NCBI GenBank assembly: GCA_045562535.1
Contig: JBJKVP010000003.1
Coordinates: 248,001 to 312,000, forward strand
Reading direction: 5' to 3'
Source of the DNA: UBA6926 sp045562535
GTDB taxonomy: Bacteria > Chloroflexota > Dehalococcoidia > UBA6926
Length of the DNA: 64,000 nt
Shown: positions 16,885 to 25,475 of the stretch, one piece after another
Position numbering within the stretch: position 1 is the stretch's first letter
Layout of the letters: each line of letters opens with the position of its first letter
The notes under the pieces: generated by a model
The model's input: the letters and a program-made list of their open reading frames with translations, nothing else
What the model was told of the DNA's origin: nothing
Database searches by the model: none
Translations under genes and position numbers: made by a program

Positions 16885-18069
16885 ATGGGTGATGCAGTAA
16901 TAGTAAGTGCAGTTAGAACGGCGGTTGGAACAATGGGTGGTGGTTTATCAACCGTTACTGCACCAAATCTTGGTGCAGTAACAATCAAAGAAGCGATCTC
17001 GCGATCAGGGATTGAAGGTGATCTATTACCTGATGAAGTGCTGATGGGCAATGTTATACAAGCAGGTATTGGGCAAAACCCCGCAAGACAAGCTTCGATT
17101 CAATCAGGATTATCCGTTTCCGTTCCAGCAACTACGATAAACAAAGTTTGCGGTTCTGGTATAAAAACAATAGTGATGGCGGCACAAGCTATCAAAGCCG
17201 GTGACGCAGATTATATGATCGCAGGCGGTATGGAAAGTATGAGCCTTGGACCGTACATCTTACAGAACGGAAGATATGGTTACCGATTAGGTAACTCTGA
17301 ACTGATCGACTCGACTGTACACGATGGCTTGTGGTGTGCAATGGAGGATTGCCATATGGGTATCACCGCAGAGAACGTATCAGCTGAATATGGAGTTTCC
17401 AGAGAAGATCAAGATGAATTTGCTGGAGAATCCCAGCGTAGAGCTGCTGCTGCTATGGATGCAGGGCGATTCAAAGATGAAATCGTTGGTGTCGAAGTAC
17501 CTCAAAGAAGAGGTGACCCCACCATAATAGACACTGATGAGCACCCTCGGCCAACATCAACAAAAGAAGCGTTGGGCAAACTTAGACCGGCCTTCACACC
17601 TGATGGAAGTGTGACTGCAGGTAATGCCTCAGGAATCAATGATGGAAGTGCGGCTACTGTGGTTGTATCGGAAGAATTCGCAAAAGAGCATGGACTTAAA
17701 CCTTTGGCCTATATTAGAGGTTACGCTTCTGCGGGAGTAGAGCCACGAATAATGGGAATAGGGCCAGTAACAGCTATGCAAAAGGCAGCACGCAATGCTG
17801 GAATGAGTATATCCGACATGGATCTAATAGAGTTGAATGAAGCCTTCGCAGCACAATCAGTAGCGGTTGTAAGAGAGTTAGAGTTAGACCAAGATATTGT
17901 GAATGTAAACGGAGGCGCTATAGCAATAGGACATCCTATCGGAGCTTCCGGTACCAGAATATTTGTGACTCTCCTACATGAAATGCAAAAAAGAGATTCC
18001 CAATTCGGAATGGCTTCTTTGTGCATTGGCGGAGGGCAAGGAATCGCAATTATCGTGGAAGGCGCTTGA
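16885..18069 (+). CDS. Acetyl-CoA acetyltransferase (thiolase)
   Basis: This 394-residue thiolase condenses two acetyl-CoA to acetoacetyl-CoA, or runs the reverse. The nucleophilic Cys is in INKVCGSGIKT (about residue 90), the catalytic His in GGAIAIGHPIGASG (about 350), and the second Cys in LCIGGGQG (about 380). N-E-A-F-A is also present. An AAGGAG site precedes the ATG. It is the last gene of the seven-gene CoA operon and, with the SDR, forms a phaA/phaB-like pair. The next gene, groES, has its own CIRCE-controlled promoter. Confidence 0.93.
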   Translation: MGDAVIVSAVRTAVGTMGGGLSTVTAPNLGAVTIKEAISRSGIEGDLLPDEVLMGNVIQAGIGQNPARQASIQSGLSVSVPATTINKVCGSGIKTIVMAAQAIKAGDADYMIAGGMESMSLGPYILQNGRYGYRLGNSELIDSTVHDGLWCAMEDCHMGITAENVSAEYGVSREDQDEFAGESQRRAAAAMDAGRFKDEIVGVEVPQRRGDPTIIDTDEHPRPTSTKEALGKLRPAFTPDGSVTAGNASGINDGSAATVVVSEEFAKEHGLKPLAYIRGYASAGVEPRIMGIGPVTAMQKAARNAGMSISDMDLIELNEAFAAQSVAVVRELELDQDIVNVNGGAIAIGHPIGASGTRIFVTLLHEMQKRDSQFGMASLCIGGGQGIAIIVEGA

Positions 18070-18149
18070 ATCAAGTAATTCGTGAGAATAGAAAAAAACG
18101 CCATTAAGGTATTGCATACCTATATCAAATAATACTAAAATGTCTGTAC

Positions 18150-18176
18150 TTAGCACTCTAGGTGCTAGAGTGCTAA
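18150..18176. promoter_or_regulatory. CIRCE operator (HrcA site) of groESL
   Basis: TTAGCACTC (18150-18158), exactly nine bases, then GAGTGCTAA (18168-18176): a perfect match to the CIRCE consensus. It lies 19 bases before the groES start. HrcA repressor is known to bind this element and to release it on heat stress; hrcA itself is not in the window. A TTGCAT (18112-18117) and TACTAA (18133-18138) just upstream are weak -35/-10 candidates. Confidence 0.97.
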
Positions 18177-18194
18177 ATTCTTTAGGAGGAATAT

Positions 18195-18491
18195 ATGTCG
18201 ATTTCGTTTGAACCACTAGGAGATAGGGTAATAGTCAGGCCGAAAGGTCAAGAGGAAGTTTCAAAGGGGGGGCTTGTGCTACCAGATAGCGCAAAAGAGC
18301 GTCCTCAAGAAGGGGAAGTCATAGCAGCGGGGCCTGGAAGAGTAACTGATGATGGCACTCGCTTGCCTATGGATCTGAAAATTGGTGATACAGTAATCTA
18401 TGCACAATATTCAGGTACTGAAATAAAAGATGATAATGATGAAGATCTATTAGTTTTGCGTGAGTCGGACGTATTAGCAAAGATAGGTTAG
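18195..18491 (+). CDS. groS: Co-chaperonin GroES
   Basis: The 98-residue protein forms the heptameric lid of the GroEL chamber. It begins with the typical F-E-P-L-G-D-R-V-I-V-R-P and contains the mobile-loop segment K-G-G-L-V-L-P-D-S-A-K-E-R-P-Q-E-G. G-D-T-V-I-Y-A-Q-Y-S-G-T-E-I and a terminal VLAKIG follow. An AGGAGG ribosome site precedes the ATG, and a perfect CIRCE element lies 19 bases upstream. It is co-transcribed with groEL after a gap of 97 bases. Confidence 0.98.
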   Translation: MSISFEPLGDRVIVRPKGQEEVSKGGLVLPDSAKERPQEGEVIAAGPGRVTDDGTRLPMDLKIGDTVIYAQYSGTEIKDDNDEDLLVLRESDVLAKIG

Positions 18492-18588
18492 AAATATAGA
18501 ATATTATTTGGCCAACCATAATAAGGGGACCAAATAATTGATTTTTAAAGAAATAATAGAAAAAAATACTTAAGGAGGCAGTTCCAAA

Positions 18589-20211
18589 ATGGCAAAACAA
18601 TTACTGTTCGGTGAAGAGGCACGTAAGTCATTACGAGCTGGTGTTGACGCAGTCGCCGACGCTGTAAAAATAACTTTAGGACCAAAAGGTAGAAATGTTG
18701 TTCTCGACAAAAAATTTGGCCCACCTACTGTAAGTAGCGACGGTGTATCAATTGCTAAAGAGATTGATGTAAGCGATCCGTTCGAAAATATGGGAGCCCA
18801 ACTGGTTAAAGAGGCAGCATCTAAAACTAACGATATTGCTGGGGACGGGACAACTACTGCAACGGTTTTAGCACAGGCAATAATTCATGAAGGTATGAAA
18901 AACGTCGCTGCAGGTGCGAATCCTATGGATTTACAAAGAGGGATTAACACAGCAGCAAGAGCGGCAGTAGAAGGCCTTAAAAAAATGGCAATAAGCGTCT
19001 CTGGGAGAGAACAAATTGCTCAAGTAGCCGCAATCTCCGCCTCAGATGGTGAGATTGGTGGGCTAATAGCAGAGGTTATGGAAAAAGTTGGGAAAGACGG
19101 CGTTATTACAGTTGAAGAATCAAGAGGCATACAATATGAGACAGAATACGTAGAAGGTATGCAGTTTGATCGTGGCTATATTTCTCCGTATTTTGTAACA
19201 AATTCTGAAAGAATGGAAGCTGCTTTAGATGACCCTGTATTCATAATAACTGATAAGAAAATATCAGCTGTTGCAGAGGTTCTTCCTGCTTTAGAAAAAG
19301 CACTTCAAATAAACAAGAACGTAGTCATAATTGCTGAAGATATCGAAGGGGAAGCTCTTGCAACTTTAGTAGTTAATAAAATGAGAGGTACTGTTAACGC
19401 AATTGCAGTCAAAGCCCCTGGATTTGGAGATCGTAGAAAAGCGATGCTCGAAGATATGGCAATCCTGACAGGTGGTTCTGTAATTAGCGAAGAGGTTGGG
19501 AAAAAATTAGATACAGCTGAACCATCAGATTTCGGTCACGCAAGAAGACTAGTCGCTGGAAAAGACGATACAACTATTATTGAAGGCAGAGGAACCGAAG
19601 AAGCTATTCAAGATAGAATAAGTCAATTGAAAGCTCAGATGGCGGACACTACTTCGGACTATGACCGTGAAAAATTACAAGAGAGAATTGGGAAACTTGC
19701 TGGCGGCGTTGCTGTTATTAGAGTTGGCGCTGCAACAGAAGTAGAATTAAAGAACAAAAAAATGCGGGTTGAGGATGCCCTATCAGCAACCAGAGCAGCG
19801 GTAGAAGAAGGTATCGTTTCTGGAGGCGGGATATCGCTACTAGCAGCAGCAGCTGAACTAGATTCCCTTCAAACTGACTCTGAAGAAGAGCAAACCGGAG
19901 TTACCATTGTTAAGAGGGCTCTAGAAGAGCCTCTAAGAACAATCGCTGAAAACGCCGGAAAAGAAGGTTCGGTAGTAGTTGACGCCGTAAGGCGATTAAA
20001 GCCTGGTGAAGGATACGATGGAGCTACCGATACATATGGTAATCTTGTAGAAAAAGGTATCATAGATCCAGTAAAGGTAACCCGAACAGCCGTAGAAAAT
20101 TCCGCTTCTATAGCGGCAATGGTTTTAACAACTGAAACATTAGTAACTGACATACCGGAAGAGAACCCAACAATGGCGATGCCTGGTGGCGCGCCGCCAA
20201 TGGATTACTAA
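18589..20211 (+). CDS. groL: Chaperonin GroEL
   Basis: The 540-residue 60-kDa chaperonin forms the double-ring folding chamber in the cytoplasm. It has all expected elements: LGPKGRNVVLDKKFG, the ATP-binding D-G-T-T-T-A-T-V-L near residue 86, the apical domain with KAPGFGDRRKAMLEDMAILT near 275, and the C-terminal equatorial half with VEDALSATRAAVEEG. The tail ends P-G-G-A-P-P-M-D-Y rather than in the Gly-Gly-Met repeats common in other GroELs. An AAGGAGG site precedes the ATG and a strong terminator follows. Only one GroEL is seen in the window. Confidence 0.98.
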   Translation: MAKQLLFGEEARKSLRAGVDAVADAVKITLGPKGRNVVLDKKFGPPTVSSDGVSIAKEIDVSDPFENMGAQLVKEAASKTNDIAGDGTTTATVLAQAIIHEGMKNVAAGANPMDLQRGINTAARAAVEGLKKMAISVSGREQIAQVAAISASDGEIGGLIAEVMEKVGKDGVITVEESRGIQYETEYVEGMQFDRGYISPYFVTNSERMEAALDDPVFIITDKKISAVAEVLPALEKALQINKNVVIIAEDIEGEALATLVVNKMRGTVNAIAVKAPGFGDRRKAMLEDMAILTGGSVISEEVGKKLDTAEPSDFGHARRLVAGKDDTTIIEGRGTEEAIQDRISQLKAQMADTTSDYDREKLQERIGKLAGGVAVIRVGAATEVELKNKKMRVEDALSATRAAVEEGIVSGGGISLLAAAAELDSLQTDSEEEQTGVTIVKRALEEPLRTIAENAGKEGSVVVDAVRRLKPGEGYDGATDTYGNLVEKGIIDPVKVTRTAVENSASIAAMVLTTETLVTDIPEENPTMAMPGGAPPMDY

Positions 20212-20228
20212 TCCGTTCAGGTTGAATT

Positions 20229-20264
20229 AAAAAGAGCGTCTTCTTTATGAGGACGCTCTTTTTT
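20229..20264. terminator. Bidirectional terminator between groEL and tsaD
   Basis: AAAAAGAGCGTC (20229-20240) pairs with GACGCTCTTTTT (20252-20263) around an 11-base loop, with an A-tract on the left and a T-tract on the right. It serves groEL on the plus strand and tsaD on the minus strand. Confidence 0.92.
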
Positions 20265-21298
20265 TATTCCTCAGTAATAGCATATGGCATCCTTAAATTT
20301 GGTACGGCGTCCATATCCATTTCATGTCTAACTCCCATATCCCATAAAAAGCGAGCACGTGCTCCAATCATAGCTGCATTATCTGTGCACAGTGCAGGTT
20401 TTGGACACCAAAGAGGTAAATCTGAGAGCTCCAATACTTTTGATCGCAAAGCCTGGTTAGCAGCAACCCCACCGGAAAGAATAACTGATTTCGCGCCAAA
20501 TACACGTGATGCTTCTACTAGGCGTTCAGCTAACGCATCAACTGATATTTTCTGAAAACCAGCAGCTATATTTTTTCGAGTAATATCATCTAATGGAGAT
20601 TCCTTTTCAATCCCTTGAACAAACCTAAGAACCGCTGTTTTTATGCCACTAAAACTAAAATCCCAAGAATCTCTAATGGCAGGTTTTGGAAATAAAACTG
20701 GCTCATTAGCTTCACGAGCTAACCGCTCTATTTCGGGCCCACCAGGATATTTCAAACCTAGAATTCTTGCCACTTTATCAAAAGCTTCTCCAGCTGCATC
20801 ATCACGGGTTTGGCCAATAATTTTATAACGTTCGTGGCTTTCAATATAAACCAGATCCGTATGGCCTCCTGAAACTACCAATGCCACCGCAGGAAGAATC
20901 GGGTCACCTCTAGTTTCCCCATCCCATTGACCATCTGCTATCCAGTTAGCATAAATATGACCCTCCAAATGATGGACACCAATCATTGGCAAATCCCAGG
21001 ATAATGATAGAGCCTTAGCAAAATTCACTCCTACTAATAATGATCCAGCCAACCCCGGGCCGTACGTAACTGCTATAGCATCAATATTGTTTTGAGGAGC
21101 AATATTCTCTATATAATCTTTAAGTAATTTGGGGAAAGTAAGAAGGTGTTGCCTGGAAGCTATCTCAGGCACAATACCACCAAACCTAGAATGTATATCA
21201 GCTTGAGAAGCAAGGGAATTAAATACTATTTTACGACCATCCTCTATGACGGCAAGGCCACTTTCATCACAGGAAGACTCAATAGATAAAATCTTCAA
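20264..21298 (-). CDS. tsaD: tRNA N6-adenosine threonylcarbamoyltransferase TsaD
   Basis: TsaD (Kae1/YgjD/Gcp) transfers the threonylcarbamoyl group to A37 of ANN-decoding tRNAs with TsaB and TsaE. The 344-residue protein starts M-K-I-L-S-I-E-S-S-C-D-E-S. It carries the metal-binding HHLEGHIYAN (about 112-121), VSGGHTDLV and the nucleotide loops G-E-A-F-D-K-V-A-R-I-L-G. SGGVAANQALR and CTDNAAMIG follow near the C-terminus. Stop is six bases from the PP2C-like gene upstream, so the two are probably co-transcribed. tsaB and tsaE are not visible here. Confidence 0.96.
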   Translation of the reverse strand: MKILSIESSCDESGLAVIEDGRKIVFNSLASQADIHSRFGGIVPEIASRQHLLTFPKLLKDYIENIAPQNNIDAIAVTYGPGLAGSLLVGVNFAKALSLSWDLPMIGVHHLEGHIYANWIADGQWDGETRGDPILPAVALVVSGGHTDLVYIESHERYKIIGQTRDDAAGEAFDKVARILGLKYPGGPEIERLAREANEPVLFPKPAIRDSWDFSFSGIKTAVLRFVQGIEKESPLDDITRKNIAAGFQKISVDALAERLVEASRVFGAKSVILSGGVAANQALRSKVLELSDLPLWCPKPALCTDNAAMIGARARFLWDMGVRHEMDMDAVPNLRMPYAITEE

Positions 21299-21303
21299 CA
21301 GAA

Positions 21304-21954
21304 CTATACTCCACCATTATCTTCTTTAAAGGCAAGTAAAAGCGCGAACTCTGATTCATCGTTTATCAATCTGTATAAGTTTCTTGAAACAAGCTCTGCA
21401 CCTCTACCAAACAGGCTGCTAAGCTCTTCTAAGTTAATAAGAGATTTTAAACCCATCCATGAGATAAGAAGTGAGTCATCGTCACTAAAATCTTGGTAGG
21501 CAAGATGCACAACAAAATCACCAGTCTCACCCAAAGCAACTCCTTTGCCTAAGGTATCACGAGAGGCAGATGGAATATCATGTATTCTTCCTTGATTATA
21601 CAAATTAATTAAACTAGGTCCAGCAGTGGCCAAATAAAAAGAGTTTTCTTGAAATGCTACTAATGTTAAGCTCGCTGTCCATCCGCGAGCAGCATATGCA
21701 GATAGATTATTATGGCTGGACTCTACCATCTGTTGCAAATATCCAGTTACGCTTAAAATAGGATCATTTTTTATAGATGTCTCTACACCTTCCCAAACAA
21801 CCTCGGAAATATCTTGCGCAGGTCCAGAAAGCACCTCGACAATACCATAAAGTTTTCCGATTCCTGCTTTATTCACATCCCAAGCTCTTATAAATGGCTT
21901 CAAAGGATCGGCTTCGCCAGCATGAACGCTAAAACTTATTACTGAGTAATCCAT
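21304..21954 (-). CDS. PP2C-like phosphatase domain protein, possibly degenerate
   Basis: The open frame reaches back to 22086, but I place the start at the ATG at 21954 (216 residues), because the preceding translated part looks non-coding. AGAGGAG stands only about two bases before this ATG, closer than usual. The protein loosely follows a PP2C/SpoIIE-type Ser/Thr phosphatase fold. W-T-A-S-L-T-L-V-A, S-F-Y-L-A-T-A-G-P-S and L-L-I-S-W-M-G-L correspond to the strands that in PP2C read GTT.....A..GDSR.... and LLCSDGL. The metal-binding Asp residues at those places are replaced (G-P-S for G-D-S, S-W-M-G for S-D-G). If the assignment is right, it is probably a catalytically dead or regulatory homologue. 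Family call is tentative. Confidence 0.45.
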   Translation of the reverse strand: MDYSVISFSVHAGEADPLKPFIRAWDVNKAGIGKLYGIVEVLSGPAQDISEVVWEGVETSIKNDPILSVTGYLQQMVESSHNNLSAYAARGWTASLTLVAFQENSFYLATAGPSLINLYNQGRIHDIPSASRDTLGKGVALGETGDFVVHLAYQDFSDDDSLLISWMGLKSLINLEELSSLFGRGAELVSRNLYRLINDESEFALLLAFKEDNGGV

Positions 21955-22098
21955 AACTCCTCTATTATACGCTAAACCACATAAAGACAAACAAAATTTG
22001 GACAGCTGGCATGACTGCATTAGAATATGCTTAAGGAGTTTAATAAAAATACAATCAAATACAGCATAAACCGTTGAAACAACCACTAGGATAATTTA

Positions 22099-23358
22099 AT
22101 GCAAGAAATTCAACCAATAAACATAATTTTATTGATAGTATTTATACTATCGTCAGCGTTTTTCTCTGGAACAGAAGCAGCTTTTTTAAGTTCACAACGC
22201 CACCGTCTCAGACAATTATCAAACAACGGATCTAAAGGAGCAATGTTAGCAGAAAAATTACTAGACCAACCAGAGAGATTTCTCTCTACTGTTCTGGTCG
22301 GTAATAACCTGTTCAATACAGCCGCTGCTGCCCTCACAACTGCTGTTGCAGCGTCGATAATTGGGACCCAAAATGCGGTAATATTCGGGACCATTGTGAC
22401 TACAATAATTCTTCTACTTGTTGGTGAAATAACACCAAAAACCATAGGGGCTAGGCACTCAGAAAAACTTCTTACAATCGTTGCGCGACCATTTCGGGTG
22501 ATCACAATACTTCTAACACCAGTATCCCTGGCATTTACATGGTTTTCAGAACTTTTAATTTCAATAAGCGGTGGGAAAAAACAAACTGTTTCTGGCACAG
22601 AAGAACTTAAATCTCTTGTAACAGTTGGAGTAGAAGAAGGAACTGTAGAAGAACAAGAGGCGGAGTTAGTACGAAAAGCATTCTTGTTTGGTGATCGCGT
22701 GGTTAGAGAAATAATGACCCCTAGAAATGAAATAGTCTGGGTGAAATCAGGAACGAATTTTCAAGAATTTTTGGATATTTATGCTAATAATTCTTATTCC
22801 CACTTTCCTATTCAAGGTCAAAATGAAGATGAAATAATAGGTGTTTTACGAATTAAGGATGTAATGAGAAACCAATCTGAAGGTAAATTAGACCCTACAA
22901 GCTCTGTAACAGAAGCAAATCGTGTAGCATATTTTGTCCCGGAAACAAAGAAAATAGACGAATTGCTTGAAGAGTTGCGCACACGTAGACATCGACTAGC
23001 GCTGGTAATAGATGAATTTGGAGATGTATCAGGTTTAGTTACCTTAAGCAGAGTGGTAGAGGAATTAGTTGGAAGAGTAGAAGAACCAGGAGAACCCAGC
23101 CCCTACTTAGCTGTAGATGAAAGAACCGTTGTAGTAGATGGGTCGCTACATATCGGAGAACTCGGAGAACGATTGAATATCGCTCTCCCTGAAGGTGATG
23201 GGCAGTATGAAACTGTAGCTGGTTTCTTATTAACTCAATTTGAACATATTCCCACCGAAGGCGAACTGATAATACACGATCAATATAGGCTAACCGTTAA
23301 AACTATGAATGGACCCAGGATAGACGAAGTACTAATTCAAAGTGAGTATTCCGTTTAA
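22099..23358 (+). CDS. CNNM/CorC-type transporter (DUF21-CBS-CBS-CorC_HlyC)
   Basis: This 419-residue membrane protein has the HlyC/CorC layout. A DUF21/CNNM transmembrane domain (about 1-190, starting with a helix and the S-S-A-F-F-S-G-T-E-A-A-F motif) comes first. A CBS pair follows (about 205-330, with R-E-I-M-T-P-R-N-E-I and F-G-D-V-S-G-L-V-T). The C-terminal CorC_HlyC domain (about 345-419) has V-D-G-S-L-H-I and Y-E-T-V-A-G-F-L-L. Relatives are linked to Mg2+ and other divalent-cation export or resistance, with CBS domains sensing nucleotides. It is divergent from the PP2C-like gene and followed closely by a histidine phosphatase. Confidence 0.92.
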   Translation: MQEIQPINIILLIVFILSSAFFSGTEAAFLSSQRHRLRQLSNNGSKGAMLAEKLLDQPERFLSTVLVGNNLFNTAAAALTTAVAASIIGTQNAVIFGTIVTTIILLLVGEITPKTIGARHSEKLLTIVARPFRVITILLTPVSLAFTWFSELLISISGGKKQTVSGTEELKSLVTVGVEEGTVEEQEAELVRKAFLFGDRVVREIMTPRNEIVWVKSGTNFQEFLDIYANNSYSHFPIQGQNEDEIIGVLRIKDVMRNQSEGKLDPTSSVTEANRVAYFVPETKKIDELLEELRTRRHRLALVIDEFGDVSGLVTLSRVVEELVGRVEEPGEPSPYLAVDERTVVVDGSLHIGELGERLNIALPEGDGQYETVAGFLLTQFEHIPTEGELIIHDQYRLTVKTMNGPRIDEVLIQSEYSV

Positions 23359-23379
23359 CCCATTGGTTTGGAGCCAAAA

Positions 23380-24027
23380 TTGAAAATATACCTAGTGCGA
23401 CATGGAGAAACTGATTGGAACCTGTCGGGTAAAGCTCAGGGGCAATCAGACATTCCTTTGAATTCAACGGGAGAAACTCAAGCCCTCTCAATCAGCAAAT
23501 ACTTCTCGCCTATAGATATAGAATCAATTTATTCCAGCAGTGTTCAGCGCGCCCTAAAAACTGCTTCAATATTATCTATAAATCATGATACAGATCCGAT
23601 AATTAACGACAATTTCTTGGAAATAGATTTTGGTTCCTTAGATGGGGAACCCTTAAACGAAATGAGGTCCAAATTCCCACTATTTTTTAAAAAATGGACT
23701 TCTGACCCAACAACTGCGGTTTTCCCAGATAGTAAAGAAACTCTAGGAATACTACAGTCAAGAACATGGAAAGGCATAACAGAGTTAGTCGAGGCACACG
23801 ATGAAAACGATAACATAGTAGTTGTTTCACACGCTTTTGCAATTTACTCGATACTATGTCGAGCTTTAGATATGCCACTCAAAAACTATGGTCGTCTTAG
23901 ATTAATGCCTGGAACAATTAGTGTTCTCGAAGCGAAAAAAACCCCAGGCGAAAATTTTATCGATACAAAATGGACATTAACAAAATTGAACTTCAATCCT
24001 TCTCAAGGGGAATCTGATGATCGATAA
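23380..24027 (+). CDS. Histidine phosphatase family protein (phosphoglycerate-mutase-like)
   Basis: The protein begins K-I-Y-L-V-R-H-G-E-T-D-W-N, the RHG motif with the phospho-accepting His. The second catalytic His is in V-V-V-S-H-A-F-A-I (about residue 155), with the proton-donor Glu in L-E-I-D-F-G-S-L-D-G-E. These cobC/GpmB-like phosphatases act on varied phospho-substrates, and the substrate here is unknown. I place the start at the TTG at 23380, seven bases after GGAG, giving 215 residues; a TTG at 23368 in the same frame is an alternative. The 3' end overlaps tilS by 11 bases. Confidence 0.85.
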   Translation: MKIYLVRHGETDWNLSGKAQGQSDIPLNSTGETQALSISKYFSPIDIESIYSSSVQRALKTASILSINHDTDPIINDNFLEIDFGSLDGEPLNEMRSKFPLFFKKWTSDPTTAVFPDSKETLGILQSRTWKGITELVEAHDENDNIVVVSHAFAIYSILCRALDMPLKNYGRLRLMPGTISVLEAKKTPGENFIDTKWTLTKLNFNPSQGESDDR

Positions 24028-25429
24028 GAAGAACGCTGTAGAGCAAAAAATCAAGGATGCTTTAACTAAAACTGGTTTTAATTTTAAAAATTCCATCTTA
24101 ACCCTTGGGGTTTCAGGAGGGCCAGACTCCACAGCTCTGTTAGCTTCACTTGCAAATCTTAAAAATGAATTTGGGTTTTCTTTAAGGGTTATTTATATAG
24201 ACCACGGATTAAGAAAAGAAGCAGCTGAGGAAAAAGATTTTGTTAGAACCTTGAGCGATAACTTTGAAGCGGATTTTGAGTCAATTAGAGTAGATACTTT
24301 GGGCCATCAGAAAAAACATAAATTATCACAGGAAGAATCAGCAAGACAATTAAGGTACAAAGCGCTTGGGAAAATCGCTAAAGAAGTAAACTCTCTTTAT
24401 ATATTAGTAGGTCACACGAGAGACGATCAAATAGAAACTATATTAATGAACTTGATGAGAGGAACAGGACTAGAAGGCCTAAAAGGGATGGACAGTGTAT
24501 CTAAAGTTCCATCGCTCTTAGGTTTTGATACTAGCAATGAAATCTCAATAATCCGACCAATGCTTAACATCGCCAAAACCGAAATTATTCTATACCTTAG
24601 CGAGCGTAATTTAACTTCTATGGTAGACCAAAGTAATTCTTCCCCCGAATATTCCAGGAATCGAGTGAGGAACGAACTGATCCCTGTAATGGAAAACATT
24701 CGAAATGGAAGCAAGGATTCAATTTTACGAACGTCTAAATCGGTACACCTTTTAAGCAATTATATGGATCAAACAGCGTCCAAATTATTAGGCGACTGTT
24801 TACGTGATACCACCGACAATAGTATGTATATTGATAGAGAATTATTCTCGTCGTACCATCCTAGTGTTCAAATACAGATATTTCGGTTAGTTATTAATAC
24901 CATTCTGAAATCAACCGCAGGCATTCTGGCCGTACATTGGGAATCCATGCAACAATTAGCTTTGGATGGTTCGACTGGCAGTTACCTAAAATTACCCAAT
25001 AATATCCATTTAAACATCACAAAAAATGACCTTGTTTTATCGCTGGGACCTTGGCCTTGCCCTCTACCAAACATTGCAGAAACAATTATAGAGAAAAATG
25101 GCATCACTACCGCCGGAGAATGGTTATTTGAAACCACCGAGGAAAAAGGTTCACTCCATATAAAAGCCAAAGAATCTAAATCTGGACGTACCAGAGATAT
25201 CACACAACTGAGCGGTCCACTCAATGCAAATTTAAAGTTAACTGATGCTACTCTTGCAGTTAGAAAAAGGGAAGTAGGAGATAAAATAAAAATCAAAACT
25301 GGACATAAAAAAATAAAAGGCCTACTGAACGAAGCAAAAATACCTTCTAATTGGCGCGACAATATCCCGATTATATACGAAAAAGAAACTGGAAAAATTG
25401 TTTGGGTCGTTGGTGTCCGGCAGGTATGA
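24017..25429 (+). CDS. tilS: tRNA(Ile)-lysidine synthase TilS
   Basis: TilS attaches lysine to C34 of the CAU-anticodon tRNA(Ile), changing both codon and amino-acid identity; it is essential in most bacteria. The 470-residue protein has the PP-loop SGGPDSTALL at about residue 33, followed by V-I-Y-I-D-H-G-L-R, V-G-H-T-R-D-D-Q-I-E-T-I-L-M-N and R-P-M-L. A typical C-terminal TilS domain has L-A-V-R-K-R-E-V-G-D-K-I and IPSNWRDNIPIIY. The ATG lies inside the end of the phosphatase gene, so translation is coupled. Confidence 0.95.
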   Translation: MIDKKNAVEQKIKDALTKTGFNFKNSILTLGVSGGPDSTALLASLANLKNEFGFSLRVIYIDHGLRKEAAEEKDFVRTLSDNFEADFESIRVDTLGHQKKHKLSQEESARQLRYKALGKIAKEVNSLYILVGHTRDDQIETILMNLMRGTGLEGLKGMDSVSKVPSLLGFDTSNEISIIRPMLNIAKTEIILYLSERNLTSMVDQSNSSPEYSRNRVRNELIPVMENIRNGSKDSILRTSKSVHLLSNYMDQTASKLLGDCLRDTTDNSMYIDRELFSSYHPSVQIQIFRLVINTILKSTAGILAVHWESMQQLALDGSTGSYLKLPNNIHLNITKNDLVLSLGPWPCPLPNIAETIIEKNGITTAGEWLFETTEEKGSLHIKAKESKSGRTRDITQLSGPLNANLKLTDATLAVRKREVGDKIKIKTGHKKIKGLLNEAKIPSNWRDNIPIIYEKETGKIVWVVGVRQV

Positions 25430-25475
25430 ATTAAGCGAATTAGCTTCGCCAACATAAATAAAGTATGATGCTCAT

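Noticed and set aside
21955..22086. Upstream extension of the PP2C-like frame
   Set aside because: The added residues are Cys/Leu/Ile-rich and unlike the domain that follows; it overlaps the promoter space of the divergent transporter gene.
22110..22598. A 162-codon minus-strand frame opposite the CorC-like gene
   Set aside because: Shadow of the membrane domain on the other strand; no start signal and no family resemblance.
24982..25455. A 157-codon minus-strand frame opposite tilS
   Set aside because: Antisense to the well-supported TilS C-terminal domain; composition looks like a mirrored frame.
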